In this document: positions 7,543 through 15,375 of the stretch, piece by piece | Layout of the letters: each line of letters opens with the position of its first letter | How positions within the stretch are numbered: position 1 is the stretch's first letter | Origin: CAZMRF01 sp964568735 | Lineage (GTDB): Bacteria > Acidobacteriota > Polarisedimenticolia > JACPZX01 | Assembly (NCBI GenBank): GCA_964568735.1 | Contig: CAZMRF010000071.1 | Span: 1 to 25,482, forward strand | Length of the DNA stretch: 25,482 nucleotides | Direction of reading: 5' to 3' | Program-made: the position numbers and the translations under genes | The notes under the pieces: generated by a model | What the model was told of the DNA's origin: nothing | Databases searched by the model: none | What the model saw: the letters and a program-made list of their open reading frames with translations, nothing else

Positions 7543-7761
7543 AAAATCTACTCCGATGATAGATCGCGTCTCGAACTGCCGGGCACGCTTGTGGACCGGC
7601 TCGCCGAGACGCATCACGCGAGCTTCAAGCAGGTGAACGAGCAGAGCTTCGCCGAGCGCTACGACTTCTATGCCCCCAGCGAACCTCTCAGCGGATCGAC
7701 TCGCTGGCGAAATTCCCTGCACTTTCCAGGCGCCTCACTGGAGGGGAGGGTTCAACGATGA
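7540..7761 (+). CDS. Doubtful small ORF, 73 residues, unrecognised
   Basis: I do not recognise this protein. For coding: the middle section (about 7590-7675) has third positions almost all G or C, like true genes here, and the stop overlaps the next start as ATGA (7758-7761). Against: there is no ribosome binding site before ATG 7540, and a promoter -10 overlaps that ATG. The frame is open further upstream, back to a stop at 7390-7392, without a start codon, so it could be the 3' remnant of a longer gene. The protein is charged and soluble, with no signal peptide or motif. Confidence 0.3.
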   Translation: MKIYSDDRSRLELPGTLVDRLAETHHASFKQVNEQSFAERYDFYAPSEPLSGSTRWRNSLHFPGASLEGRVQR

Positions 7762-9017
7762 ATCAGCGTATCGCGGACGACAACGTCAGGGTAAAGCGCG
7801 TATCGTCGGGAGCGCGGATTGGTCGGGCACGTTCGACGTGGGCCGCCGTCCTGGCGGTCGTTCTGGGTGTCGCCATGCCCGGATCGATGGCGCTCGCCGC
7901 GCGCGTGGGCTTCCTCAAGCGACCGCTCACCACGACCGCCATCGAGACCATCACCGTCTACGCCGCCGACCTCGACGGGGATGGCGATCAGGATGTCGTG
8001 TCGGGATCTCGTGGCGATGGCACGATAGCGTGGTTCGAGAACGACGGCCGGAAGAATCCCAAGTTCACCCAGCACGTGATCACGAGCGCTGCGGTCAGCG
8101 TCCGCTCGGTGTACGCGGCCGACCTGGATCGGGACGGAGACGTCGACATCGTCTGGGCGAGCTCCTCGATCGCCGACCCGAAGGTCGCCTGGCTCGAGAA
8201 CAAGGGCGGCTCTCCGCTCACCTTCGATGCCCATACGATCAGCACCGACGTCCTCGTCGCCCTTTCCGTGTTCGCGGCGGACGTGGACGGAGATGGCGAC
8301 ATGGACGTCCTTTCGGCCTCGAATGCCGACGACCAGATCGCCTGGTACGAGAACGACGGCGCCTCCCCTGCGTCCTTCCTCCGGCACGTGATCACGCAGG
8401 ATCCCGACGGATCCGGCTTGCTCGAGGGACTTGCTGATGGCGCCTACTCGCTCGTTGCGGCCGACCTGGATGGGGATGGGGACACCGATGTGGCTTTCGC
8501 CGCCCAGTTCGCCGGGGCCGGGTGGTTCGAAAACAACGACGCCTCGCCTCCGAGCTTCACGCCTCACTTCCTGCCGGCAGGCCCGGTCCTACCCGTCTTC
8601 GTCTACGCGACGGACCTGGACAGGGACGGCGATGTTGATCTCCTCACGGCATTCGCTCACCACAGCACGATAGTCTGGCACGAAAACCGCGGGGGCGTGC
8701 CCCCCTCGTTCGTCCCGCACATCGTCACGGTTCTGGCCGACAGCCCTGCCTCGGTTTTCGCGGCGGACCTGGACGGGGACGGCGATATGGACGTGCTGTC
8801 CGCCTCGACGGGCGACGACACGATCGCGTGGTATGAGGACGACGGTGCATCCATGCCCTCCTTCACGATGCACGTGATCGACGCGCGCGCCGCAACAGCA
8901 GCCGCGGTTTTCGCCGCGGACCTGGACGGCGACGGAGACGTGGATCCTCTGGCGGCCTCGGTCGGCGACAATACCGTCGCCTGGTATCGGAATTCGGTCG
9001 TCCCGGGGCGCCAGTAG
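7758..9017 (+). CDS. Exported FG-GAP/VCBS repeat protein (seven repeats)
   Basis: The protein has 419 residues. ATG 7758 follows GGAGGGGAGGG. Residues ~28-47 are a hydrophobic signal segment ending in ALA, preceded by an unusually long basic N-terminus. The remainder is seven copies of a ~50-60 residue unit with the calcium-loop pattern AADLDGDGDxDV (variants DLDRDGDVDI, DVDGDGDMDV, TDLDRDGDVDL), each followed by a strand like 'IAWYENDG'. Seven such units would close a seven-bladed beta-propeller like that of integrin alpha chains. The role of such exported bacterial propellers is generally adhesion or ligand binding. No catalytic or anchoring domain is fused, so the protein is probably a secreted or surface propeller alone. 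Confidence 0.92.
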   Translation: MNQRIADDNVRVKRVSSGARIGRARSTWAAVLAVVLGVAMPGSMALAARVGFLKRPLTTTAIETITVYAADLDGDGDQDVVSGSRGDGTIAWFENDGRKNPKFTQHVITSAAVSVRSVYAADLDRDGDVDIVWASSSIADPKVAWLENKGGSPLTFDAHTISTDVLVALSVFAADVDGDGDMDVLSASNADDQIAWYENDGASPASFLRHVITQDPDGSGLLEGLADGAYSLVAADLDGDGDTDVAFAAQFAGAGWFENNDASPPSFTPHFLPAGPVLPVFVYATDLDRDGDVDLLTAFAHHSTIVWHENRGGVPPSFVPHIVTVLADSPASVFAADLDGDGDMDVLSASTGDDTIAWYEDDGASMPSFTMHVIDARAATAAAVFAADLDGDGDVDPLAASVGDNTVAWYRNSVVPGRQ

Positions 9018-9021
9018 GCCG

Positions 9022-9036
9022 GCTCCGAACGGGAGC
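9022..9036. terminator. Candidate bidirectional terminator hairpin
   Basis: GCTCC (9022-9026), loop GAACG, GGAGC (9032-9036) lies in the 25-base gap between the convergent FG-GAP and permease genes. The stem is short (5 bp, extendable with a bulge) and lacks a T-tract, so support comes mainly from position. Confidence 0.35.
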
Positions 9037-9042
9037 GGCGCG

Positions 9043-11490
9043 CTACTCGTAGGCAAGCGCTTCCCGGACCGTGAGACGCGAGGCCCGCCAGGCGGAGAGG
9101 AAGCTGGCCGCGGCGCCCAGGATCAGGGAGACTCCCAGCCAGATCAGGAGCCCCAGAGGCTCGAAGACGAAATCCAGGCCGCTGCTGAACATGAGGCCGG
9201 TGAAGCCGTTTCCGAGGGCGATGCTGACGGGCCAGGCGGTCGCGAGGGCCAGGACCCAGCTCAGGAGCCCCGTCATGACGCCTTCCGCCACGACGATCAA
9301 CATGACGACACGCGGCCTGGCCCCGATGGCGCGGAGGATTCCCATCTCCCGCCGCCGCTCCAGGACGTTGAGGCTCATCGTGGTCACGAGGCCCAGCCCC
9401 CCGACTCCGGCGATGATGCCCGACATGATGATGAGGAAAACGTAGATCATCAGCATGTGCTGATCGAAGCTGAAGCGGCTCTCGGCGATGCTGGCGCTTC
9501 CGAGCGGACGGATTCCCTCCTCTTCGAGATTCTCATCGAGCGAGGCCCTGACGCGCCGGATCGACTCCTCATCGGCACTCTCCAGATCCAGCCGGAGCGC
9601 GTTCGTCACTCCGCTGTGCCCGCGCTCCTCGAAGAAGCGCAGCGGCACGTAGGCGGTGAGAGGGGAGAATGACTCGCGGGCGAGGCCGACGACACTCAGC
9701 GTCACGAGAGCTGGCCCCATCCGGAACTCGACGCTTCTTCCCACCTTGAACTGAGGAAACCGCTCGGCCAGCCTCGTGTTCACCACCATCGCGTCGGTGT
9801 CGCCGGGCTGAAGCCCGCGGCCTTCGATGATCTCCGGTTCGAGGAGAACCGTTTCGGCTGGATGCGCGATGACCGCGAACCCCCGCCCCGTGGCGGCACC
9901 TCCATGCGGGCCGCCTCCTCCCTTGGATGGAGGCCCAGGGTGAAGGCCGTCGGGGGCAGGAGCGTCCTCGGGCGTGGGGATCGACCCTTCGGAGGCGATC
10001 CATCCCTCCCAACGCTTCACGCCCGGCGTCCTGCCGATGGCGCGGGCGGCCTTCTCGAGCTCCTGCATCGTCCCGAGGTTCACCGTGAGGTCGTATTTCT
10101 TCGTGGCGAAGACGCGATCGAGCGAGTAGATGAGTGAGGCTCGGATGTTCAATGCCGAGATGAAGCAGAGCCCTCCCATCGTGAGCGTCAGCACCGTGAG
10201 TGCGAGCCTTGTCCGCCGGCGGAAGCTGTTCCTGATAGCCAGAAGGAGCGGACGGGTGAACCCTCCGACGCCGGAGAGCGCTCGATCGAGCGCCGTCGCG
10301 CCGAAGGTATTCCTGGAAGTGCCGTAGTCAGCGAGCGCCTCGCGGACGCTCATGCCGCTGCCCCTCCAGACCGGCCAGGCTGCGGCGAGGAGCGGGACCA
10401 CGATGCCGACCGCGGCCACGAGAAGGAAGACCCAGACGGGCACGGCGAAGCTGTTGATGTCGAAGTTCAGGAAGACGGCGAAGTAGCGGCAGAGCAGGCG
10501 GCCTCCGATCATCCCGGCCGGAACGCCGGTGATGAGAGCCGCAAGCCCGAGCAGCAGCGCCTGGCTGAAGTAGACGCGGGCGATCTGGCCGCGGCTTCCA
10601 CCGATCGCCTTCATGACGCCGATCTGGCGGATCTCGGAGGCCATCAGCGCCGTGAGCAGATTCACGACGATGATCCCGCTGAGAAGCAGCACGAAGAAGC
10701 CGAAGCCGGCCATGGTGAGGAGCAGGAGTCCCATGATCTCCGAGTGCGGGTGCTTGCCCGGCTCCGGGATGTCCAGGCGGCGGACGGGATGGCCGCGGCT
10801 TTCGAGGAGGTTACGGACATCGGCCGCGACACTCCGAACGTGGCTCTCGTCGAACCTCTTCTCCGCGACGAGGATCTTGATCCTGTCGAGATAGGGCTCT
10901 TCGCCGAGCAGGACCAGCGTATCGAGCGTGATGTACCCGTAGACGATGTTCTCCATCCGGGCCTGGGCCTGCCCGACGTCCTTGACGCTTCCCGCGAGGC
11001 GCAGCTCGACATCCCGGCCTCGAGAGGTTCTCACGGTCACGGTGTCGCCGATCTCCGCTCGCGCGACCTGAAGGGCATCGCGCTCGATCAGGATCTCGCC
11101 GGTGGCAGGCGGCCAGGCGCCTTCCTGATGTTCGATCCTGCTGATGCGAATCCGTCCGAAGTCTCTGACGACGAAGAGGACGAGGTTGCGCCATTCGGCG
11201 GGCCCCGCCTTGATGCGGCCGCTCTCCACTCTGCCTGGCTCCGCGTCGCTGACCCCGTGGCCCGAGAGAATCTCCTGGACGAGCGCGTCGTCGATCGCAT
11301 CTGTCCTGAGCGTGGCCGAGGCCGGGTTGGTGGCGAGGTAGCCCCGGTCCAGCTCGCGCGTCAGGATCGCGTAGGAGGAGAGGACGGCGGCGAAGCCGGC
11401 GATCCCCACCGCAATGGCGAGAACCACCAGGAGCGTACGGGTGCGCTCGCGCCAGAAATCGCGGACCACCTTGACGTAGGGAGAGGTCAC
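9043..11490 (-). CDS. FtsX-family ABC exporter permease (MacB/LolCE-like, duplicated)
   Basis: The protein has 815 residues. GTG at 11490-11488 is chosen: it overlaps the stop of the ATPase gene (GTGA) and gives the expected N-terminus before a first membrane helix 'RTRTLLVVLAIAVGIAGFAA'. A much longer frame back to 12447 just runs through the ATPase gene. It shows two halves, each with an N-terminal helix, an extracytoplasmic MacB-like domain and a three-helix FtsX block; the first block contains 'ASEIRQIGVMKAIGGSRGQI' and the second 'LERRREMGILRAIGARPRVV'. Such proteins move lipoproteins, peptides or drugs, or transmit force across the inner membrane. A Gly/Pro-rich insert ('DAPAPDGLHPGPPSKGGGG') interrupts the second extracytoplasmic domain. 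The substrate is unknown. Confidence 0.9.
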   Translation of the reverse strand: MTSPYVKVVRDFWRERTRTLLVVLAIAVGIAGFAAVLSSYAILTRELDRGYLATNPASATLRTDAIDDALVQEILSGHGVSDAEPGRVESGRIKAGPAEWRNLVLFVVRDFGRIRISRIEHQEGAWPPATGEILIERDALQVARAEIGDTVTVRTSRGRDVELRLAGSVKDVGQAQARMENIVYGYITLDTLVLLGEEPYLDRIKILVAEKRFDESHVRSVAADVRNLLESRGHPVRRLDIPEPGKHPHSEIMGLLLLTMAGFGFFVLLLSGIIVVNLLTALMASEIRQIGVMKAIGGSRGQIARVYFSQALLLGLAALITGVPAGMIGGRLLCRYFAVFLNFDINSFAVPVWVFLLVAAVGIVVPLLAAAWPVWRGSGMSVREALADYGTSRNTFGATALDRALSGVGGFTRPLLLAIRNSFRRRTRLALTVLTLTMGGLCFISALNIRASLIYSLDRVFATKKYDLTVNLGTMQELEKAARAIGRTPGVKRWEGWIASEGSIPTPEDAPAPDGLHPGPPSKGGGGPHGGAATGRGFAVIAHPAETVLLEPEIIEGRGLQPGDTDAMVVNTRLAERFPQFKVGRSVEFRMGPALVTLSVVGLARESFSPLTAYVPLRFFEERGHSGVTNALRLDLESADEESIRRVRASLDENLEEEGIRPLGSASIAESRFSFDQHMLMIYVFLIIMSGIIAGVGGLGLVTTMSLNVLERRREMGILRAIGARPRVVMLIVVAEGVMTGLLSWVLALATAWPVSIALGNGFTGLMFSSGLDFVFEPLGLLIWLGVSLILGAAASFLSAWRASRLTVREALAYE

Positions 11491-12197
11491 CCGGCCTTCC
11501 CGGATCCCGCCCCGGAGGACGGTCCCGCCGAGGCGGAGAGAATCGAGCCATCGGACAGCTCGACGGTTCTGGCATTCGCATCGGACAGATGGCGCTCGTG
11601 CGTGACGACCACCACGGTCTTGCCCTCGCGGGCGAGACTGGTGAAAAGCCCGAAAACCTCGGCGCCTGTCGCCGAATCGAGGTTGCCTGTCGGTTCGTCG
11701 GCGAGGATCACGGAGGGGTCGTTCGCGAGCGCCCGGGCGATCGCCACGCGCTGCTGCTGGCCGCCGGAAAGGGAGGACGGCAGCCTGTCGGATTGACCGG
11801 CCACGCCGACTCTCTCGAGAAGCTCGGCAGCTCGGAGGCGGCGCCTTCGAGCGGGAAGAGCTCCCAGGAAATCCATCGGCAGCATCACGTTCTCGGCTGC
11901 GGTCAGCGTCGGGAGGAGCTGGAAGAACTGGAAGACGATCCCCACCGTGCGGCCCCGCCACTCTGCGAGCCGGTTCTCGCTCAGATCTCCGAGGGTGCTT
12001 CCGCCCACCGAGACGCTGCCGGAGGTGGGGTGATCGATGCCGGAAACCATGTTGAGGAGGGTCGACTTGCCGCTGCCGGACTTGCCGACGATGGCGAGAA
12101 ACTCCCCCTGCCCGATTTCGAGGTCGATGCCGCGCAGGGCCGTGAAGGCTCCGGCCGGCGTTTCGTAGGCCTTGGTGACACGCCGTAATGAGATCAT
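11487..12197 (-). CDS. ABC transporter ATP-binding protein (MacB/LolD type)
   Basis: The protein has 236 residues. Motifs are Walker A 'GKSGSGKST' (38-46), Q-loop Gln90 in 'IVFQFFQLLPTLTAAENVMLP', signature 'LSGGQQQRVAIARAL' (from 143), Walker B 'VILADEPTGNLD' (from 163) and 'VVVTHE' for the switch histidine. 'PTGNLDS' and 'LTAAENVMLP' mark the LolD/MacB/FtsE class that works with FtsX-type permeases, and such a permease is encoded next with a 4-base overlap. The C-terminus is a short Ser/Gly tail. The ATG at 12197 has only a weak GGGAG upstream. It is divergent from a TetR gene 131 bases away, which probably controls the operon. Confidence 0.93.
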   Translation of the reverse strand: MISLRRVTKAYETPAGAFTALRGIDLEIGQGEFLAIVGKSGSGKSTLLNMVSGIDHPTSGSVSVGGSTLGDLSENRLAEWRGRTVGIVFQFFQLLPTLTAAENVMLPMDFLGALPARRRRLRAAELLERVGVAGQSDRLPSSLSGGQQQRVAIARALANDPSVILADEPTGNLDSATGAEVFGLFTSLAREGKTVVVVTHERHLSDANARTVELSDGSILSASAGPSSGAGSGKAG

Positions 12198-12295
12198 TGT
12201 GGGCAGATGCTCCCGAGGGTGAGGGGAAGCCGTAAACTCGAGCGGCGAGACAGCGTATATTCGGGAGTCTCCAGCCGGCCAGACCCTCTCGTCCC

Positions 12296-12313
12296 CCGGC
12301 AGTCAGAAGCCGG
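12296..12313. promoter_or_regulatory. Possible operator: inverted repeat CCGGC-N8-GCCGG
   Basis: The arms at 12296-12300 and 12309-12313 are perfect inverted repeats in the gap between the ABC exporter operon and the divergent TetR gene. The repeat lies just upstream of the TetR start, where such regulators often bind. In GC-rich DNA this could arise by chance. Confidence 0.3.
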
Positions 12314-12328
12314 ACAAAGGGGCTTCGC

Positions 12329-12925
12329 GTGTCCGGAAAGAAAGTCGAAGCGCCGGAAAAAATCGACCGCCGCGTCCGGCGGACGCGCGACGCGCTCGGC
12401 GACGCCCTCGTGGCGCTGATGCAGGAGAAGCCCTTCGACGCGATCACGGTTCAGGACGTGCTGGAGCGCGCGGGCGTCAGCCGGTCGACCTTCTACGTCC
12501 ACTACCGCGACAAGAACGACCTCTTCCTGAGCGATGCGGATGAGTTCTTCGAGGCGATGGCGACTCATCTCTCCCTCTCCCGGGACACTTCGGATCGCGT
12601 CGTGCCGGTGCGTGAGCTCTTCGCCCACGTCGCTCAGATGCGGCCTCTGTACGATGCCCTCGTCGCGGCGGGCAGGCTCGGCGACCTCCTGGAGCTGGCC
12701 CGGGGGCACTTCGCACGGGGTATCGAGCGACGGCTTGCCGAGTCGGGCCGGCTCCCCGGGGCAAGAGCCGGGGATCGGCCGGCCCTCGCCGCGGCTCTCG
12801 CAGGCGCGCTGCTTTCCTTGCTGACCTGGTGGATCGATCGGGGGATGAAGGAATCACCGGCGGCCCTCGACGACGTCTTCCACGATCTGCTTCGAACCGG
12901 CGACGGATCGAAAATCCGCAGCTAG
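12329..12925 (+). CDS. TetR/AcrR family transcriptional regulator
   Basis: The protein has 198 residues and starts at GTG 12329 with AAAGGGG (12317-12322 region) before it. The N-terminal helix-turn-helix spans about residues 17-63: 'RRTRDALGDALVALMQEKPF', 'ITVQDVLERAGVSRSTFYVHYRDKNDLF'. The 'VSRSTFYVHYRDK' recognition helix is typical of TetR proteins. The C-terminal part is helical and variable, as expected for the ligand-binding and dimer domain. It is divergent from the MacB/LolD-like ABC operon, so repression of that exporter in response to an exported compound is the simplest inference. Confidence 0.93.
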   Translation: MSGKKVEAPEKIDRRVRRTRDALGDALVALMQEKPFDAITVQDVLERAGVSRSTFYVHYRDKNDLFLSDADEFFEAMATHLSLSRDTSDRVVPVRELFAHVAQMRPLYDALVAAGRLGDLLELARGHFARGIERRLAESGRLPGARAGDRPALAAALAGALLSLLTWWIDRGMKESPAALDDVFHDLLRTGDGSKIRS

Positions 12926-12936
12926 GAACGACGCCC

Positions 12937-12985
12937 GGCCGGGCCTGCCCCGGCCACGCCCGATGGCGAGGCCGGACTGCCGGCC
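12937..12985. terminator. Two hairpins between convergent genes
   Basis: GGCCGGG (12937-12943) pairs with CCCGGCC (12949-12955) around a 5-base loop, and GGCCGG (12970-12975) pairs with CCGGCC (12980-12985) around a 4-base loop. They lie in the 63-base gap between the TetR and M23 stops, one near each gene end. There are no T-tracts, which is common in GC-rich genomes. Confidence 0.45.
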
Positions 12986-12988
12986 CGA

Positions 12989-13792
12989 TCAGTGCGAGGT
13001 CGTCAGGGCGGGAGGCCCTTTCTCCTCGAGGAAGGGAAGAGGATCCACGGGCTGGCCGTTGCGGCGGACCTCGAAGTGGAGGTGGCTCCCGTGGGCGTTG
13101 CCCGTCTTCCCCACGAGGGCGATCACCTGGCCTCTGCTGACCTGGTCGCCCTTGCCCACGAGCAGGCCACTGGCGTGCGCGTACCACGTGGCGTAGCCGC
13201 CGCCATGGTCCACCACCACGAGCAGCCCGTAGCGGGCGTTGTCCGCAATTCGCGCGACGCGGCCGTCCGCGGCCGCCCGGATTTCTTCGCCGGAATCACC
13301 GTCGATGTCGACCCCCGCGTGGCGCTTCCTCTTGTCGGTCGAGCCGAAGGGCGACGTGACCCGGCCGAGCAGCGGCCACGAGAATGCCGGGCCCTCGCGC
13401 GCCGCCGGCGGAGCCAGGGGCAAGACCTCCGTGGCCCCGGGCACGAAGATCTGCGTGCCGGCGGGAATCGAGGTCGGATCGACGATCTCGTTGGCCGCCA
13501 TGAGCGTGTCGAGGGGCACGCCGTAGGTCTTCGAGAGCCTGTACAGCGTCATCCCACGCTCGAGCGGATGGTAGACGCCGGGCGGCTGTGTCGAAGGCCG
13601 GGGCGTTGTGGACGTTCGAGCCGCTCCCGGCTCCGTCGCTGACGGCGTCGAGGCGTCCTGCCCGACGGTCCCCGCATCGACGCTTTCGACAGCGGTTGGC
13701 GCTTCGGACACCGGTCCAGACTTCGCCGCGCATCCCGAAACCGCGAGCGTACCAAGAAGGATGCAATGGAGGATGCGTCGCTGGTCCGGCAT
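12989..13792 (-). CDS. Lipoprotein with LysM and M23 metallopeptidase domains (NlpD/EnvC-like)
   Basis: The protein has 267 residues from ATG 13792. I prefer this to ATG 13957 because it puts a lipoprotein signal at the N-terminus, with lipobox VSGC and Cys21. A Ser/Thr/Pro/Ala-rich linker (22-72) leads to a LysM domain (about 74-118, 'YHPLERGMTLYRLSKTYGV' to 'IPAGTQIFVPG') that binds peptidoglycan. The M23 domain (about 140-252) has all zinc and catalytic residues: His158 and Asp162 in HAGVD, His206 in 'WYAHASG' and His239 in HGSHLHFEV. It could be an active endopeptidase, unlike NlpD/EnvC amidase activators, which have lost these residues. It should act on cell wall in the periplasm. It is divergent from the membrane protein/vWA pair. 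Confidence 0.93.
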   Translation of the reverse strand: MPDQRRILHCILLGTLAVSGCAAKSGPVSEAPTAVESVDAGTVGQDASTPSATEPGAARTSTTPRPSTQPPGVYHPLERGMTLYRLSKTYGVPLDTLMAANEIVDPTSIPAGTQIFVPGATEVLPLAPPAAREGPAFSWPLLGRVTSPFGSTDKRKRHAGVDIDGDSGEEIRAAADGRVARIADNARYGLLVVVDHGGGYATWYAHASGLLVGKGDQVSRGQVIALVGKTGNAHGSHLHFEVRRNGQPVDPLPFLEEKGPPALTTSH

Positions 13793-14145
13793 CGTCCCGT
13801 GATCTACATCACTCGCACGGCGATCGCAAACACGAGCATGGTAACCGCCCGAGCTCCCGCGACGATATCGCCGGCCTATCGGGCCGCTCATTCTCATCTG
13901 GGTGGCCCTCTCGATCCGGCCCGGATGCATCCGGAAGAACGGGGATACGGGATTCACTCCCTATTCTCCATCCTTCGCGTCCTCTCGCCGCGACGGCTTG
14001 TCGTCGATGCCGGTCAACGCCTGCTGAGCCGGACTCTCTGCCTGGACGGGATGGATACGGTTGCTCCCCTGGGGGGCGCGCATAAGTTCCTTCGGGTCGC
14101 TCACCGAAACGCAGCACGTCACCATCCCTGTGGAGGTCCCTCAGG
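13793..14145. other. 353-base divergent intergenic region
   Basis: This gap separates the M23 lipoprotein (minus) from the membrane/vWA unit (plus) and must hold promoters for both. I see no clear sigma70 boxes, no RNA gene and no convincing ORF. The main structured element is the palindrome at 13921-13934, listed separately. A ribosome binding site (TGGAGG, 14131-14136) marks the right end. Confidence 0.5.
13921..13934. promoter_or_regulatory. Perfect 14-bp palindrome, possible operator
   Basis: CCGGATGCATCCGG reads the same on both strands. It lies roughly midway between two divergent genes, a position suited to a dimeric regulator controlling both. No regulator gene for it is evident beside it. 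Confidence 0.4.
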
Positions 14146-15375
14146 ATGATGCCGACTCTGGATCAGGCTCTTGCTCCCATCACCTGGATCTTCGAGATGC
14201 AGAGGATCCTCGTCGAGTTCTTCCTGTATTCCCCCTCACCGTGGGCGGCTGCCGCGAAGTATCTCTTCCTGCTCTTCCCGGTCCTGCTGCTCGTGGCGGC
14301 CGTCTGGTGCACGCAGATCTCGCTGTACACCATCCCCTTCAGATCGAAGCGCATCCACTTCGCCCAGAAGGTGCTGTTCGCCTGGTGGGACGCCGTGAGG
14401 GCCGTCATGCTCTACTGGGTGGGCCTCATCCGCTTCGCCTGGGTCGCTGTGGGCTGGCTCCTGACGCTGGCCCGGCTGGCGCTGCGGCTCGTCATGGAGA
14501 CGCTGCGGCAGATCATCGTCGCCCCCTTCTCCATGACCGGCCGCCTCTCGAGGAGCTACTTCCAGCCGGGTGTGCCGTGGGTCGCCTTCCTCATGCTGGT
14601 CTTCTGGTGCGCCCTCGAGGCGACGATCTTCACCTACACGCTTTTCCCGACGGTCTCCGAGGTGCTCGGGGATCTCGTCGGGGTCGAGATGCCCGCCTAC
14701 ACGGGGCCGGTCCTCTTCCTGTTCCTGCTCATGCTGATCCTCGGCAGTTTCGCCTGCCTCCAGGTGCTGGTGGACACCATCAGGAAGAGGGAGTTCAAGT
14801 TCCTCATCCAGATGGTTCTCGTCGAGCTCTTCGTGATGTTCTTCGAGGTGATGTTCCTCTACCGCGAGCTGGTGGACGCCGTCACCCCCTGGATCGCGCA
14901 GCAGACGGACGAGCAGTTCCGGTTGGGCATCGGCTTCACGCTCTCGCTCGCGGCCTTCGGCTGGATCGGCATCCGGGGCATGACCTGGTTCCTCTTCGGG
15001 CAGTTCGGCACACCGCCGCTGCTGGCCTTCATCTCCCGCCGTCCGCTGGTGCACCCGGAGGATCCCGGTGCGATCAGGGTTCCCGGAGTGGAGGCGGAGG
15101 CCTGGTGGCGGGCGCCCGTCAGGGACTTCAACGCGGAGATCGAGTGGCTGCACAGCCGGAGCGAGGAGATTCTCGAGTACCTGACCCTGCCGCTGTTGCA
15201 GGTATTGGCCTCGGGGCTCAACTTCGCGACGATTCTCCTCACGGCGAACCCTGTGATGAGCCTGCCGCTGAAGGGCCTGCACGTGCTCATGAGGACGCGG
15301 GACATGGTGGGAGCCTCCAGCCCCCGCGGACCTCAAGAAGCCATGCAGCCCGACCACGCACAGGTGGGCTCCTGA
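14146..15375 (+). CDS. Polytopic membrane protein of unknown family, coupled to vWA lipoprotein
   Basis: The protein has 409 residues. ATG 14146 has TGGAGG at 14131-14136; the next codon is also ATG (14149), so the start may be off by one. I do not recognise the family. About six to eight hydrophobic segments are visible, near residues 35-58, 78-118 (long, probably two), 143-168, 188-212, 222-246, 262-290 and 350-378. They are unusually rich in Phe, Trp and Leu. A soluble stretch around 295-345 contains 'RRPLVHPEDPGAIRVPGVEA' and 'WWRAPVRDFNAEIEWLHSRS'. The last ~25 residues are hydrophilic. No enzymatic motif is seen. Its stop overlaps the start of the vWA gene by one base (TGATG), so the two are translated together and probably form a membrane complex. 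Confidence 0.85.
   Translation: MMPTLDQALAPITWIFEMQRILVEFFLYSPSPWAAAAKYLFLLFPVLLLVAAVWCTQISLYTIPFRSKRIHFAQKVLFAWWDAVRAVMLYWVGLIRFAWVAVGWLLTLARLALRLVMETLRQIIVAPFSMTGRLSRSYFQPGVPWVAFLMLVFWCALEATIFTYTLFPTVSEVLGDLVGVEMPAYTGPVLFLFLLMLILGSFACLQVLVDTIRKREFKFLIQMVLVELFVMFFEVMFLYRELVDAVTPWIAQQTDEQFRLGIGFTLSLAAFGWIGIRGMTWFLFGQFGTPPLLAFISRRPLVHPEDPGAIRVPGVEAEAWWRAPVRDFNAEIEWLHSRSEEILEYLTLPLLQVLASGLNFATILLTANPVMSLPLKGLHVLMRTRDMVGASSPRGPQEAMQPDHAQVGS

Noticed and set aside
9043..12447. 1134-residue minus-strand frame as a single protein
   Set aside because: Its N-terminal third runs in a shifted frame through the ATPase gene. The permease has its own GTG at 11490 overlapping the ATPase stop, the usual arrangement.
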